Source of the DNA: Kribbella antiqua
GTDB taxonomy: Bacteria; Actinomycetota; Actinomycetes; Propionibacteriales; Kribbellaceae
Length of the DNA: 64,000 nucleotides
Direction of reading: 5' to 3'
Assembly: GCF_004345665.1 (NCBI RefSeq)
Contig: NZ_SLWR01000001.1
Location: forward strand, 868,001-932,000
The notes under the pieces are model-generated. The model had not been told where the DNA came from and searched no databases. It saw nothing but the letters and a program-made list of their open reading frames with translations. A program made the translations under genes and the position numbers. This document shows positions 33,620-43,011 of this stretch, in pieces (position 1 is the stretch's first letter; each line of letters opens with the position of its first letter).

Positions 33620-36600
33620 ATGGCCGCAAATCCCGGCACCCCCTGGCGGCAGGTTCCCGCGCAAGTTGACTTCCCCGCGCTCGAGCGCGACATCCTCGCG
33701 CACTGGGACGCCCACGACACCTTCACCAAGAGCCTCGAACAGTCCGCCGGCGGCGAGCCGTGGACCTTCTCCGAGGGCCCGCCGACCGCGAACGGCATGC
33801 CCGGCACGCACCACATCGAGGCACGCGTCTTCAAGGACGTCTTCCCGCGCTACCGGACCATGAAGGGCTTCTGGGTCGAGCGGAAGGCCGGCTGGGACTG
33901 CCACGGCCTGCCGGTCGAGGTCGCGGTGGAGAAGGAACTCGGCTTCAACGGCAAGACCGACATCGAGGCCTACGGCATCGCCGAGTTCAACGCCAAGTGC
34001 CGCGAGTCGGTGCTGCGGCACGTGGACGCATTCAACGAGCTGACCGTCCGGATGGGCTACTGGGTCGACCTGGAGCACCCGTACCGGACGATGGACCCGG
34101 AGTACGTGCAGTCCGTGTGGTGGTCGCTCAAGCAGATCCACGACAAGGGCCTCCTGGTCGAGGACTACCGCATCACGCCGTACTGCCCCCGCTGTGGCAC
34201 CGGTCTGTCGGACCACGAGCTGGCCCAGGGCTACGAGACCGTCGTCGACCCCTCGGTGTACGTGCGCCTCCCGCTCACGTCGGGCCCGCTGGCCGGCAAG
34301 GCGTCACTACTGGTCTGGACCACCACGCCGTGGACGCTGGTCTCCAACACAGCTGTCGCCGTGCACCCCGACGTCGAGTACGTCGTAGCCACTGACGGCA
34401 CGGAGTCGCTCGTGGTGGCTAAGCCGCTGCTGAGCACGCTGGGCGAGGGCTGGACCGTCACCGGCGAGTACACCGGCCGTGAGATGGAGCGCTGGACGTA
34501 CCAGCGCCCGTTCGAGCTGGTGGAGTTCCCGGAGCCGGCGCACTACGTCGTACTCGCGGAGTACGTCACCACCGAGGACGGGACCGGTCTGGTGCACCAG
34601 TCGCCCGCGTTCGGTGCGGACGACCTCGCGGTGTGCCGTGAGTACGGTCTGCCGGTCGTGAACCCGGTCGAGTCGGACGGGCACTTCGCCGCCGACGTGC
34701 CGCTCGTCGGCGGGCAGTTCTTCAAGAAGGCGGACGAGGACCTGGTCAAGGACCTGCAGGAGCGTGGAGTGCTCTTCCGGCACGTGCCGTACGAGCACCC
34801 GTACCCGCACTGCTGGCGCTGCCACACCCCGGTCATGTACTACGCCCTCCCCTCCTGGTACATCCGTACGACGCAGGTGAAGGACGCCCTGCTGCGGGAG
34901 AACGAGAAGACCAACTGGTACCCGGAGTCGGTGAAGTGGGGCCGGTACGGCGACTGGCTCCGGAACAACATCGACTGGGCCGTCTCCCGGTCCCGCTACT
35001 GGGGTACGCCGCTGCCGATCTGGCGGTGCGAGGACGACCACCAGGTGTGTGTCGGCTCGCTGGCCGAGCTGGGTGAGCTGGCCGGGCGCGACCTGAGCGC
35101 CACCGACCCGCACCGGCCGTACGTCGACGACATCACCTTCGACTGCCCTACCTGTGGCGCCGAGGCGCGACGGGTGCCGGAGGTGATCGACGCCTGGTAC
35201 GACTCGGGTGCGATGCCGTTCGCACAGTGGGGCTACCCCTGGGCCGAGGGGTCGCAGGAAAAGTTCGAGCAGGCGTACCCGGCCGACTTCATCTCCGAGG
35301 CGATCGACCAGACCCGCGGCTGGTTCTACACGCTGATGGCGGTCGGCACGCTGGTCTTCGACGAGTCGTCGTACCGCAACGTCGTCTGCCTCGGGCACAT
35401 CCTGGCCGAGGACGGCCGGAAGATGTCCAAGCACCTGGGCAACATCCTGGAGCCGATCCCGCTGATGGACGACCACAGCGCGGACGCGGTGCGCTGGTTC
35501 ATGGCCGCCTCCGGGTCGCCGTGGAAGGCGCGCGGCATCGGGCCGAACGTGCTCAACGAGATCGTCCGGAAGGTGCTGCTCACCTACTGGAACAGTGTCG
35601 CCTTCCACGCGCTCTACGCGCGGCTGGCCGACTGGTCGCCGTCCGACGCGCCGCCTGTGGCGGAGCGGTCGGTGCTGGACCGGTGGCTGGTCAGCGAGAC
35701 GCACCGGCTCGTCCGGGACACCGACGAGGCCTACGCGGCGTATGACACGCAGAAGCTCGGTCTGCTGATCAACTCGTTCGTCGACGTCCTCTCGAACTGG
35801 TACGTACGGCGCTCGCGCCGGCGCTTCTGGTCCGGGGACGCCGGCGCGCTGGCGACACTGCACGAGACGCTCGACGTGCTCACCCGGGTGATGGCGCCGC
35901 TGACGCCGTTCGTGACCGAGCGGGTCTGGCAGGAGGTCTTCCGCCCGGTCACGCCCGGTCTGCCGGAGTCGGTGCACCTGGCGCAGTTCCCGTCGTACGA
36001 CGAGACGCTCATCGACGACGTACTCGCGCAGCACGTGTCGATGGCCCGCCGGGTCGTGGAGCTCGGCCGGTCGGCGCGGGCGGAGGCCAAGGTACGGACG
36101 CGCCAGCCGCTGTCCCGGGCACTGGTCGGGTCGGCCGCGATCGCAGACCTGTCGCCGGAGCTGCTGCAGGAGATCGCGGACGAGCTGAACGTCGGCTCGG
36201 TCGAGCCGCTGTCCTCGGCGGGCGCCGACCTGGTCGAGTTCTCTGCCAAGGGCAACTTCCGCGAGCTCGGCAAGCGGTTCGCCAAGCAGACGCCGGTGGT
36301 CGCGGCCGCGATCGCCGCTGCCGACGCCGCCGCGCTGGCCGCTGCCCTGAAGGAGTCCGGTACGGCGACTGTCGTGGTCGACGGCGAGGACGTCCAGGTG
36401 AGCGAGTCCGAGGTGCTGCTGTCGGAGCGGCCACGCGAGGGCTGGTCAGTGGTCAACGAGCAGGGCGAGACCGTTGCCCTCGACCTCGAAGTCACCCCGG
36501 AGCTCAAGCAGGCCGGCCTGGCCCGCGAGGTGGTCCGGACGTTGCAGGAGGCCCGTAAGAACGCCGGCCTCGAGGTGTCCGACCGGATCAAGGTCTGGCT

Positions 36601-36769
36601 GACGTCCACGGACGCCGACCTGTCCGATGCCCTCGGCAAGCATGCCGACGAGATCGCCCGCGAGGTCCTCGCCGTCGAGCTCAGCCAGGCGGTCCCGTCG
36701 GAGTCCGCCGACGTTGCCACCGGCACCGAAGAGGACCTGCAGCTGACCTACTGGCTGACCAAGGCCTAA
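33620..36769 (+). CDS. ileS: Isoleucyl-tRNA synthetase
   Basis: A 1049-residue class I synthetase. The HIGH-type motif is PGTHH, followed by the Ile-specific GWDCHGLPVEVAVEKELG. The CP1 editing domain (~200-400) contains LVWTTTPWTL. The KMSKS-type motif is KMSKHLGN. The long, eukaryote-like C-terminal part marks the IleRS2 type, a group often tolerant to mupirocin (family knowledge, not tested here). ATG at 33620 is chosen from family alignment (MAANPGTPW); the open frame continues upstream through the T-box. Its stop overlaps the MarR stop (CTAA at 36766-36769). Confidence 0.97.
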   Translation: MAANPGTPWRQVPAQVDFPALERDILAHWDAHDTFTKSLEQSAGGEPWTFSEGPPTANGMPGTHHIEARVFKDVFPRYRTMKGFWVERKAGWDCHGLPVEVAVEKELGFNGKTDIEAYGIAEFNAKCRESVLRHVDAFNELTVRMGYWVDLEHPYRTMDPEYVQSVWWSLKQIHDKGLLVEDYRITPYCPRCGTGLSDHELAQGYETVVDPSVYVRLPLTSGPLAGKASLLVWTTTPWTLVSNTAVAVHPDVEYVVATDGTESLVVAKPLLSTLGEGWTVTGEYTGREMERWTYQRPFELVEFPEPAHYVVLAEYVTTEDGTGLVHQSPAFGADDLAVCREYGLPVVNPVESDGHFAADVPLVGGQFFKKADEDLVKDLQERGVLFRHVPYEHPYPHCWRCHTPVMYYALPSWYIRTTQVKDALLRENEKTNWYPESVKWGRYGDWLRNNIDWAVSRSRYWGTPLPIWRCEDDHQVCVGSLAELGELAGRDLSATDPHRPYVDDITFDCPTCGAEARRVPEVIDAWYDSGAMPFAQWGYPWAEGSQEKFEQAYPADFISEAIDQTRGWFYTLMAVGTLVFDESSYRNVVCLGHILAEDGRKMSKHLGNILEPIPLMDDHSADAVRWFMAASGSPWKARGIGPNVLNEIVRKVLLTYWNSVAFHALYARLADWSPSDAPPVAERSVLDRWLVSETHRLVRDTDEAYAAYDTQKLGLLINSFVDVLSNWYVRRSRRRFWSGDAGALATLHETLDVLTRVMAPLTPFVTERVWQEVFRPVTPGLPESVHLAQFPSYDETLIDDVLAQHVSMARRVVELGRSARAEAKVRTRQPLSRALVGSAAIADLSPELLQEIADELNVGSVEPLSSAGADLVEFSAKGNFRELGKRFAKQTPVVAAAIAAADAAALAAALKESGTATVVVDGEDVQVSESEVLLSERPREGWSVVNEQGETVALDLEVTPELKQAGLAREVVRTLQEARKNAGLEVSDRIKVWLTSTDADLSDALGKHADEIAREVLAVELSQAVPSESADVATGTEEDLQLTYWLTKA

Positions 36770-37242
36770 CGCGGCGGCCGCGCCGCTCTGGCCCGCAGAG
36801 CCGGAGCGGCGCCGAGGAGGTTGATCGCGTCGACCAGCAGCAACCGCGCCGCCTCGACGCGATCGACCCCCAAAGCCTGACGAAGTTCTGACTCCAGCGC
36901 AGCCCGATGCCTCCGCGCAGCCGCGATCACCCCGTTCCCCCGCTCCGTCAGTACGACGATCCGCGCCCGAGCGTCGGCGGGATCGGGGGCTCGGGCAACG
37001 TACTGGCGCTTCTCCAGATCGACCACCGACTTGGATGCGGCCTGCTGCGTCACCTTCATCCGCTCGGCCAACGCGCTGATCGTCAACGGCCCGCCAACCA
37101 GATGCTGAAAGACCACACCGTCTGCGAACCGGGTGTCGGTGAACCCATCCGCGACCAGCCGGCGCTGCACCTCGTCAGCCAGGGCCCACCCGGTGAACAG
37201 GCTGGCCAGCGACAGGTCAGCATCCACCGGGTCGAAGTCCAT
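36766..37242 (-). CDS. MarR-family transcriptional regulator
   Basis: A 158-residue winged-helix repressor: GPLTISALAERMKVTQQAASKSVVDLEKRQYVARAPDPADARARIV spans the DNA-binding helices and the wing. It is divergent from a flavin-reductase-like gene, with two identical operators between them, so it almost certainly controls both genes. TATAGT on its strand (37251-37256) lies 8 nt before the ATG, suggesting a very short or absent leader. Confidence 0.9.
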   Translation of the reverse strand: MDFDPVDADLSLASLFTGWALADEVQRRLVADGFTDTRFADGVVFQHLVGGPLTISALAERMKVTQQAASKSVVDLEKRQYVARAPDPADARARIVVLTERGNGVIAAARRHRAALESELRQALGVDRVEAARLLLVDAINLLGAAPALRARAARPPR

Positions 37243-37255
37243 ACCACCGAACTAT

Positions 37256-37297
37256 ACAACCGAGGTTGTGCATAAGCTAACCTACAACCATGGTTGT
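37256..37297. promoter_or_regulatory. Two perfect MarR-type operators in the divergent spacer
   Basis: ACAACC-GA-GGTTGT (37256-37269) and ACAACC-AT-GGTTGT (37284-37297), 28 bp centre to centre; the match extends to a T before and GCA after each. The first overlaps the -10 region of marR; the second contains the ATG (37290) of the rightward gene, so binding would block transcription of both. A TAAGCT (37273-37278) between them may be the rightward -10. Confidence 0.85.
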
Positions 37298-37768
37298 GCA
37301 AAAAGAGTTTGTCCAAAGAGCCCACCGCATCGTCTGGTGCACAGTGGCAACGGTCGGCCCGGACAACCGGCCCCGAACCCGGATCCTCCATCCCCTCTGG
37401 GAACTGGCCGGCGAAACCGGCAACCCGGAGGCGGGCGGACTGGTCGGGTGGATCGTGACCCGGGCGACGCCGGTGAAGGTGCGGCATGTTGCCTACAGCC
37501 CGTATCTGAGCTGTAGCTACTGGGAACCCGGCCAGGACGTGGCGGTGGCGGACTGCCGCGCCGATTGGGTCGGCGATGTGGCGACCCGGCAACGAGTGTG
37601 GGAGCTGTATCGAGCCGCTCCGGCACCGCTCGGATATGACTTCTGGAGCGTGTTCCCCGCTGGTCCCGCGGGGGAATCACCTTCGCTGCTGCGGCTGACG
37701 CCGTACCGTCTGCGGCTGACCGACGTCGAAACCCTCAGCGGAAGAAGAGGACCGTTGACCTGGCCTGA
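37290..37768 (+). CDS. Pyridoxamine 5'-phosphate oxidase-family (FMN-binding) protein lacking a proper stop
   Basis: The first ~155 residues match the split-barrel FMN/PPOX family (RIVWCTVATVGPDNRPRTRILHPLWE, then VKVRHVAYSPYLSCSYW). The frame then runs on without a stop through a strong terminator and antisense to divIVA until 38714, which cannot be normal protein. A TGA at 37766-37768 lies one frame away, so a single-base change near 37760 (sequencing error or real frameshift) would give the expected ~158-residue protein. The end given is that TGA. Control is probably by the divergent MarR. Confidence 0.6.
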
Positions 37769-37818
37769 CTCCGTGTCACCAGGACGGGACGGTGGGTCAA
37801 AAGAGCCCGGACATGACG

Positions 37819-37851
37819 AAGAGGCGGTGCCGCCGGAAAGCACCGCCTCTT
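37819..37851. terminator. Bidirectional terminator between the PPOX gene and divIVA
   Basis: A perfect 12-bp stem (AAGAGGCGGTGC and GCACCGCCTCTT) with a 9-nt loop, between two convergent genes; TTTT follows 10 bp later on the forward strand. It begins 11 bp past the divIVA stop. Confidence 0.9.
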
Positions 37852-37862
37852 GTCCCGAGGTT

Positions 37863-38621
37863 TTAGACGCCGTGGCCGTGGGCCTGGGCGCGAGCCTCCG
37901 GGCGGAAGCCGTTGCGCGGGCTGAGCGTGTCGTCGCCGTTGCCCAGCGCCTTGAGCTGCTCGGTGAAGTAGGTCTTCAGCCGGCTGCGGTACTCGCGCTC
38001 GTAGGCGTGCAGGTCGTCGATCGTGCGCTCCAGCTGGCCCTTCTGCTTCTCCAGCGTGCCCAGCATCTGGGCGCGGCGCTCGGCGATCTCGCCGTCCAGC
38101 TTCTCGGCGCGGGCACGGGCCTCGCCGGTCATCCGGTCGGCCTTGCCGCGCGCCTCGTTCTCCAGCCGCTCGGCCTTGGCGCGGGCCTCGCCGATGATCT
38201 TGTCGGCGGTGTCCTTCGCCTCCTGGACCAGGTCGTCGGAGTGCTTGGTCGCCATCTCCAGCAGCCGCACCGCGGAGCTGGAGGCGTCGCCGACGGTTCC
38301 AGCCGCCGCAGCAGCCCCCGCGGCCGCTACAGGCGCGACAACAGGTGGCTTCTCCTCCGGCTTCTCGACCACGACCGGGGGCTTGGGCTGCTGCACGACG
38401 GGCGGCAGCGCGGCGGTCTGGTCGACCGGCCGGTCCTGCCCCGCACCCGCGCGCTGAGCCGCCGCGAGCTTGGCCCGCAGCTCCTCGTTCTCGGCGAGAA
38501 GTCGCTCGAGCTCGGCTTCGACCTCGTCGAGGAAGGAGTCGACCTCAGTGACGTCGTAGCCCTCCCGCAATCGGACGGGCGTGAACTGCTTCGAGCGGAC
38601 GTCATCCGGCGTCAGCGGCAT
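37863..38621 (-). CDS. divIVA: DivIVA/Wag31 polar growth protein
   Basis: 252 residues. The DivIVA N-terminal domain (LTPDDVRSKQFTPVRLREGY with EVDSFLDEVEAELERLL) binds negatively curved membrane. A Pro/Ala linker follows (~70-110), then a long coiled-coil from ~115 rich in EARAKAERLENEARGKAD heptads. In actinomycetes it marks poles and septa and organises wall synthesis. GAGG precedes the ATG by 6 nt. It lies downstream of yggT with a 210-bp spacer that probably holds its own promoter. Confidence 0.95.
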   Translation of the reverse strand: MPLTPDDVRSKQFTPVRLREGYDVTEVDSFLDEVEAELERLLAENEELRAKLAAAQRAGAGQDRPVDQTAALPPVVQQPKPPVVVEKPEEKPPVVAPVAAAGAAAAAGTVGDASSSAVRLLEMATKHSDDLVQEAKDTADKIIGEARAKAERLENEARGKADRMTGEARARAEKLDGEIAERRAQMLGTLEKQKGQLERTIDDLHAYEREYRSRLKTYFTEQLKALGNGDDTLSPRNGFRPEARAQAHGHGV

Positions 38622-38831
38622 CTTTCACCTCGTTTGTCTGTGTCTTGGCGGAGTCCCCGCGGCCTTCACCATCGGCGACTCAGTAGATCACGTTATCGCT
38701 TCGTTGTCTTATGACGGAATCCGGGCGGGCGATAACGGTCCACCTACCCCGTTTTTGTCGAGACTGTACCTACCCTGTCGCCGGCGTTCGTACCCTCCGA
38801 CTTCGGGCTGCCCGAACTGGTTCCCACTGGG

Positions 38832-39137
38832 TCACAGCGAGTTCAGCGCGGTCGAGTTGATCGACATCGCCAGCGAGACGATGACGAACAGCATCAGCAT
38901 GGACAGGTCGATCCGGATCCCGCCGGCCCCGATCGGGGGCAGGATCCGCCGCAGCGGCCGCAGGAACGGATCGGTGATCGAGTAGATCAGCTCGAAGAAC
39001 AGCAGCAACGGCCCCTTCGGGTGCCACTGCGGCGCGAACATGACGATCAGACTGAGCACGAACCGCGCCACCAGCGCCAGGAAGAAGGCGAGCAGCACCC
39101 AGCTGAGAACCGTGAGGACGAGCGCTAGAGCAACCAT
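38832..39137 (-). CDS. YggT-family membrane protein
   Basis: 101 residues with two hydrophobic regions (ALVLTVLSWVLLAFFLALVARFV and SMLMLFVIVSLAMSI) around the conserved SITDPFLRPLRRILPP. The family (PF02325) is linked to division and ion homeostasis, without a settled function. ATG at 39137; TACACT on the same strand 10 nt upstream could be a local -10, and sepF ends 42 bp before. Confidence 0.9.
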   Translation of the reverse strand: MVALALVLTVLSWVLLAFFLALVARFVLSLIVMFAPQWHPKGPLLLFFELIYSITDPFLRPLRRILPPIGAGGIRIDLSMLMLFVIVSLAMSINSTALNSL

Positions 39138-39179
39138 GTCGTCAATGAGTGTAGAAGACCGGCGGAAACGGTGCGCGGG

Positions 39180-39734
39180 TCAGCTCTGGTTGTAGAACCC
39201 ATCCGCGGCGATCTTCTCCTTCTCCTCGGCCGCCACCGTCACGTTCGGCGGGCAGACCAGGAACACCTTGGTGGTGATCCGCTCGATCGAGCCACGGCAG
39301 CAGAAGATCAGCCCGGCGGCGAAGTCAACCAGCCGCTTGGCGTCGGCGTGGTCCATCTCGGTCAGGTTCATGATGACGGGCGTACCGTCGCGGAAGTGCT
39401 CACCGATGACTCGCGCCTCGTTGTAGCTGCGCGGGTGCACGGTGGTGATGCGGGCCAACTCGGTAACCTCCGGGGACGGTGCGACACCACGTCGATCTGG
39501 GAACTTGCTGACCGTGCCGCCGGTCTCCTCGCGGCCGTGAGAATGGGACTCGGCCCGGGTCTCGCGGCTCTCCCGACCGGCGGGCGCCGGCTCGGCCTCC
39601 GCGGACTCCCCGTCGGCGGCTTCGTCGTCGTATTCGTCGTAGTCGTCGAACTCGTCGTCGTACCGCGCGTTGTAGCGCTCCCCGTCCTCGACCAAGCCGA
39701 GGTACACACCCATCTTGCGCAGCGCGCCGCTCAT
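39180..39734 (-). CDS. sepF: Cell division protein SepF
   Basis: 184 residues. The amphipathic membrane-binding start ([17 protein letters not shown]) is followed by an acidic, disordered linker (residues ~20-70) and the globular SepF domain ([20 protein letters not shown], then [13 protein letters not shown]). SepF anchors the FtsZ C-terminal tail to the membrane in bacteria lacking FtsA. ATG at 39734 has GGAGG 3-4 nt upstream; an upstream in-frame start lies in non-conserved sequence. Confidence 0.95.
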   Translation of the reverse strand: MSGALRKMGVYLGLVEDGERYNARYDDEFDDYDEYDDEAADGESAEAEPAPAGRESRETRAESHSHGREETGGTVSKFPDRRGVAPSPEVTELARITTVHPRSYNEARVIGEHFRDGTPVIMNLTEMDHADAKRLVDFAAGLIFCCRGSIERITTKVFLVCPPNVTVAAEEKEKIAADGFYNQS

Positions 39735-39805
39735 GGCCCTCCAGCCTCTCGATCCGGTTCGACGACAACGGTGAGCAGGAAGTGAAAACCTGCTCGATGT
39801 CGACA

Positions 39806-40519
39806 CTAACCGAGCGGAGTGCGCGTACCGAGTAAGGCGCGCCCGAGCCGGACGTGTGTCGCCCCATGCCGGATCGCGGCGTCCAGATCGCCGGTCATCC
39901 CGGCCGAGATCCAGTCCGCCTTCGGATGTTCGGAGCGTAACCAGGAGGCTACTACCCGCAGTGCGTCGAACGCCTCATCGGGGTCCGATCCCAGCGGCGC
40001 CACCGCCATCACCCCACCGAGCTCCAGCCCGTCCGCTGCGGCCACCTCACCGGCCAGATCCAGTACGGCGTCCGGCTCGACTCCCCCGCGGCTGAACCCG
40101 GTCGCGGCGTCAGCCGATCCGTACGACGCCAGGCTCACCTGCAGCAGGCACCGGACAGTCCGCTCTTCGGCGACCGCGGCCTTCGACAGCGCGGCGACCA
40201 GTGAAGACCTATCCACCGAGTGCACGACCGACGCGTGCCGAACGACCGAGCGAGCCTTCTTCGACTGCAGCTGCCCGACGAAGTGCCAGGTGACATCCGG
40301 GCACTCCGGCGCCTTCGCCTTGAGCTCCTGCTCCCGGTTCTCGCCGACGTCCTGGACGCCGAGGGCCGCCAGAGCCCGTACGTCGCTGACTGGGAAGGTT
40401 TTGGTGATCGCGACAAGAGTCACCTCGTCCGACGACCTGCCGGCCGCCTCACAGGCCTTCTCGATCCGCTCCCGCACCAGCCGCAGATTCCCCCGCAGCT
40501 CGTCCTCACGCCCGCTCAT
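39806..40519 (-). CDS. YggS-family PLP-binding protein (PLP homeostasis)
   Basis: 237 residues, fold-type III TIM barrel with the PLP lysine in [13 protein letters not shown] and the family segments [19 protein letters not shown] and [13 protein letters not shown]-terminal [16 protein letters not shown] binds the PLP phosphate. YggS proteins keep free PLP and amino-acid pools balanced and have no known enzyme activity. ATG overlaps the pgeF stop (ATGA at 40516-40519). Confidence 0.94.
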   Translation of the reverse strand: MSGREDELRGNLRLVRERIEKACEAAGRSSDEVTLVAITKTFPVSDVRALAALGVQDVGENREQELKAKAPECPDVTWHFVGQLQSKKARSVVRHASVVHSVDRSSLVAALSKAAVAEERTVRCLLQVSLASYGSADAATGFSRGGVEPDAVLDLAGEVAAADGLELGGVMAVAPLGSDPDEAFDALRVVASWLRSEHPKADWISAGMTGDLDAAIRHGATHVRLGRALLGTRTPLG

Positions 40520-41241
40520 CGCGTCGGGAGCTTCACGAGGCCGGCCAGGCGTCCACTGACCGGGCCCTCGCGCCGGTAGGAGTACAGATTCTCCGACTCG
40601 ATCGTGCAGCTGGTCGCGTCGATCAGCTCGACGTCCAGCTCGGCCAGTTGCGCCTTGACCCCCGCAGCCACGTCGATCGACGGCGTACCCCAACTCGTCT
40701 CCGCGTACGACGCCGGCACCCGCTCGGCCACCTCGGCCCGCATCTCGGCCGGCACCTCGTAGCAGTTGCCACACGCGTACGGCCCGAGGACGGCGGTGAT
40801 CCGCGACGCGCCGAGCTCGCGCATCGCTTCGACGGTCGCCGGTACGACGCCGACGTACATCCCCTTGCGTCCGGAATGGGCCGCTCCGATCACGCCGTCA
40901 CCGGCAAGCAATACGGGCAGGCAATCCGCGGCGCGCACGGCCAGCACCACATCGGACCTGGTGGTGACGAGCGCATCCGCCGTCGGCATCGGGCTCAACG
41001 GCAGCTCGTCATCAGGCTGTACGACGTACACGTCCCGGCCATGCACCTGGCTGACCCGGACAATCCCCTCCGGCCGCACCCCGAACGCATCCGCGACCAG
41101 CCGGAAGTTCTCCGCGATCAACTCCGGGTCCTCACCCGATCCGCCGAGGTTCAGTTCGCCGTACGGCGCTTGGCTCGCACCGCCGAAGCGGTCAGTGAAG
41201 GCGAAGCGAACGTCGCGGAGAACCTCGTCATACCCGAACAC
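40516..41241 (-). CDS. pgeF: Laccase-domain purine nucleoside phosphorylase (YfiH/PgeF)
   Basis: 241 residues with the conserved zinc-site motifs: VSQVHGRDV, AADCLPVLL, AAHSGRKGM and GPYACGNCYEV. YfiH proteins phosphorolyse or deaminate purine nucleosides; older annotation called them multicopper oxidases. Located between ftsZ and yggS as in most actinomycetes, which suggests co-expression with division genes. Confidence 0.93.
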   Translation of the reverse strand: MFGYDEVLRDVRFAFTDRFGGASQAPYGELNLGGSGEDPELIAENFRLVADAFGVRPEGIVRVSQVHGRDVYVVQPDDELPLSPMPTADALVTTRSDVVLAVRAADCLPVLLAGDGVIGAAHSGRKGMYVGVVPATVEAMRELGASRITAVLGPYACGNCYEVPAEMRAEVAERVPASYAETSWGTPSIDVAAGVKAQLAELDVELIDATSCTIESENLYSYRREGPVSGRLAGLVKLPTR

Positions 41242-41269
41242 ATCCAGAGCCTACCGGCCCGGATGCGCC

Positions 41270-42820
41270 TTACTTCAGGAAGTCCGGGATGTCGAGGTCC
41301 TCTTCCGGCTCGGGCTTGCGGGCCGGACGGGTCGGGGTGGGCTGGGACGAGTTGGTGCTCGCGTTCGACGACGTGCTGGGGCCGTTGGTCGGCCACGAGT
41401 GCTGGGTGGTCGGCGCGGTCGGCGAAGCCGGGGTGTGCGGCGCCTGGTGCGGCGACTGCTGGCCCGACTGCACGGTACGCACCGGGTCGCCGGGCTGCGG
41501 GCGCGCGGAGTTCGTCGTACCGACGCCGGGACGGCCCTCGTTCTGGGTCGGGACCGGGACGGTGTCGTCGGTGGGCGCCGGCGGGTTCGCGAACTGACCG
41601 GACTGGCCCGACTGGCCCGACGACGCAGCCTGCCCGTTGGACGAGCCACCAGAAGCGGTGGGAGCCGACGGCTCAGCCGCGGGAGCCTGACCGTTGGAGG
41701 CCGGCGGTTGGCTGGCGGGCGGCTGACTCGCAGGCGGCTGAGCAGCAGCCGGAGGCGTCGTCTGTGCGGGTGGAGTCGTCGTACTCGACTGCATCGGGGC
41801 CGAGTATCCGGAGGGCTCCGGCCGGGAAGTCTGTGGCCGGGCCGAGTCCATGCCCTGCGTCCGGCGCTTCGGCATCCCGCCGTCGAATCCGGCCGCGATC
41901 ACGGTGACCCGCACCTCGTCGCCGAGGGCGTCGTCGATCACCGCGCCGAAGATGATGTTCGCGTCCGAGTGCGCCGACTCCGAGACCAGCTGGGCCGCCT
42001 CGTTGATCTCGAACAGGCCCAGGTCGGAGCCGCCCGCGATCGACAGCAGCACGCCGTGCGCTCCCTCGATACTTGCCTCGAGCAACGGAGAGGAGATGGC
42101 CGCCTCGGCCGCCGCGACCGCGCGGTCCTCGCCGCGGGACGAGCCGATGCCCATCAGCGCCGAGCCGGCGTTCGACATGACCGCCTTGACGTCGGCGAAG
42201 TCCACGTTGATCAGGCCCGGCGTGGTGATCAGATCGGTGATGCCGGAGACACCCTGCAGCAGCACCTGGTCGGCCTGCTTGAACGCGTCCAGCACGGACA
42301 CGGCCCGGTCGGAGATGGTCAGCAGCCGGTCGTTCGGGATGACGATCAGCGTGTCCACCTCCTCGCGGAGGGTGGCGATGCCGTCTTCTGCCTGGGTCGC
42401 GCGCCGCTTTCCCTCGAACGAGAACGGCCGCGTGACGACGCCTATGGTCAGGGCGCCGAGCGAACGGGCGATCCGGGCCACCACCGGCGCGCCGCCGGTC
42501 CCGGTACCACCACCCTCGCCGGCGGTGACGAAGACCATGTCGGCGCCCTTCAGCGCCTCCTCGATCTCCTCGGCGTGGTCCTCGGCGGCCTTCTGCCCGA
42601 TCGCCGGGTTGGCGCCGGCGCCGAGGCCCCGGGTCTCCTCCCGGCCGATGTCGAGCTTGACGTCCGCGTCGCTCATCAACAGCGCCTGCGCGTCGGTGTT
42701 GATGGCGATGAACTCAACGCCCTTCAGACCGTGCTCGATCATCCGGTTGACGGCGTTCACGCCGCCTCCGCCGATGCCGACGACCTTGATGAGTGCCAGG
42801 TAGTTCTGCGGTGCCGCCAC
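41270..42820 (-). CDS. ftsZ: Cell division protein FtsZ
   Basis: 516 residues. The GTPase core (~1-320) has the tubulin signature [10 protein letters not shown] and the T7 loop [12 protein letters not shown] long Pro/Ser/Gln/Ala-rich linker of ~180 residues follows, then the C-terminal tail [11 protein letters not shown] that binds SepF and other partners. FtsZ polymerises into the Z ring. GTG start at 42820. The linker is much longer than in E. coli FtsZ, as is common in actinomycetes. Confidence 0.97.
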   Translation of the reverse strand: MAAPQNYLALIKVVGIGGGGVNAVNRMIEHGLKGVEFIAINTDAQALLMSDADVKLDIGREETRGLGAGANPAIGQKAAEDHAEEIEEALKGADMVFVTAGEGGGTGTGGAPVVARIARSLGALTIGVVTRPFSFEGKRRATQAEDGIATLREEVDTLIVIPNDRLLTISDRAVSVLDAFKQADQVLLQGVSGITDLITTPGLINVDFADVKAVMSNAGSALMGIGSSRGEDRAVAAAEAAISSPLLEASIEGAHGVLLSIAGGSDLGLFEINEAAQLVSESAHSDANIIFGAVIDDALGDEVRVTVIAAGFDGGMPKRRTQGMDSARPQTSRPEPSGYSAPMQSSTTTPPAQTTPPAAAQPPASQPPASQPPASNGQAPAAEPSAPTASGGSSNGQAASSGQSGQSGQFANPPAPTDDTVPVPTQNEGRPGVGTTNSARPQPGDPVRTVQSGQQSPHQAPHTPASPTAPTTQHSWPTNGPSTSSNASTNSSQPTPTRPARKPEPEEDLDIPDFLK

Positions 42821-42869
42821 GTCCGCGCCTCTCGCCTCGTTCTGTTCCCGTTGTGGCCGGTTGGCCCCT

Positions 42870-42895
42870 GTTCCAGCGAAAAGTTCCAGCGAAAA
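42870..42895. repeat. 13-bp tandem duplication in the ftsZ leader
   Basis: GTTCCAGCGAAAA occurs twice head to tail, ~50 bp upstream of the ftsZ start. Further upstream on the ftsZ strand are TTGACA (42931-42926) and TAATCT (42941-42936), possible promoter elements. The doubled unit may be a regulator site or a leader element; no known factor is recognised. Confidence 0.6.
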
Positions 42896-43011
42896 GACTG
42901 AACCTCAAGTGGATGCTTAGACTTATGTCAACTTTAGATTACGCCGCACGGTACGGGACCGATTCGGGCAATGTCCACGCGCCTCGCCGCGCAGTCCCGG
43001 GATGTGACCAG

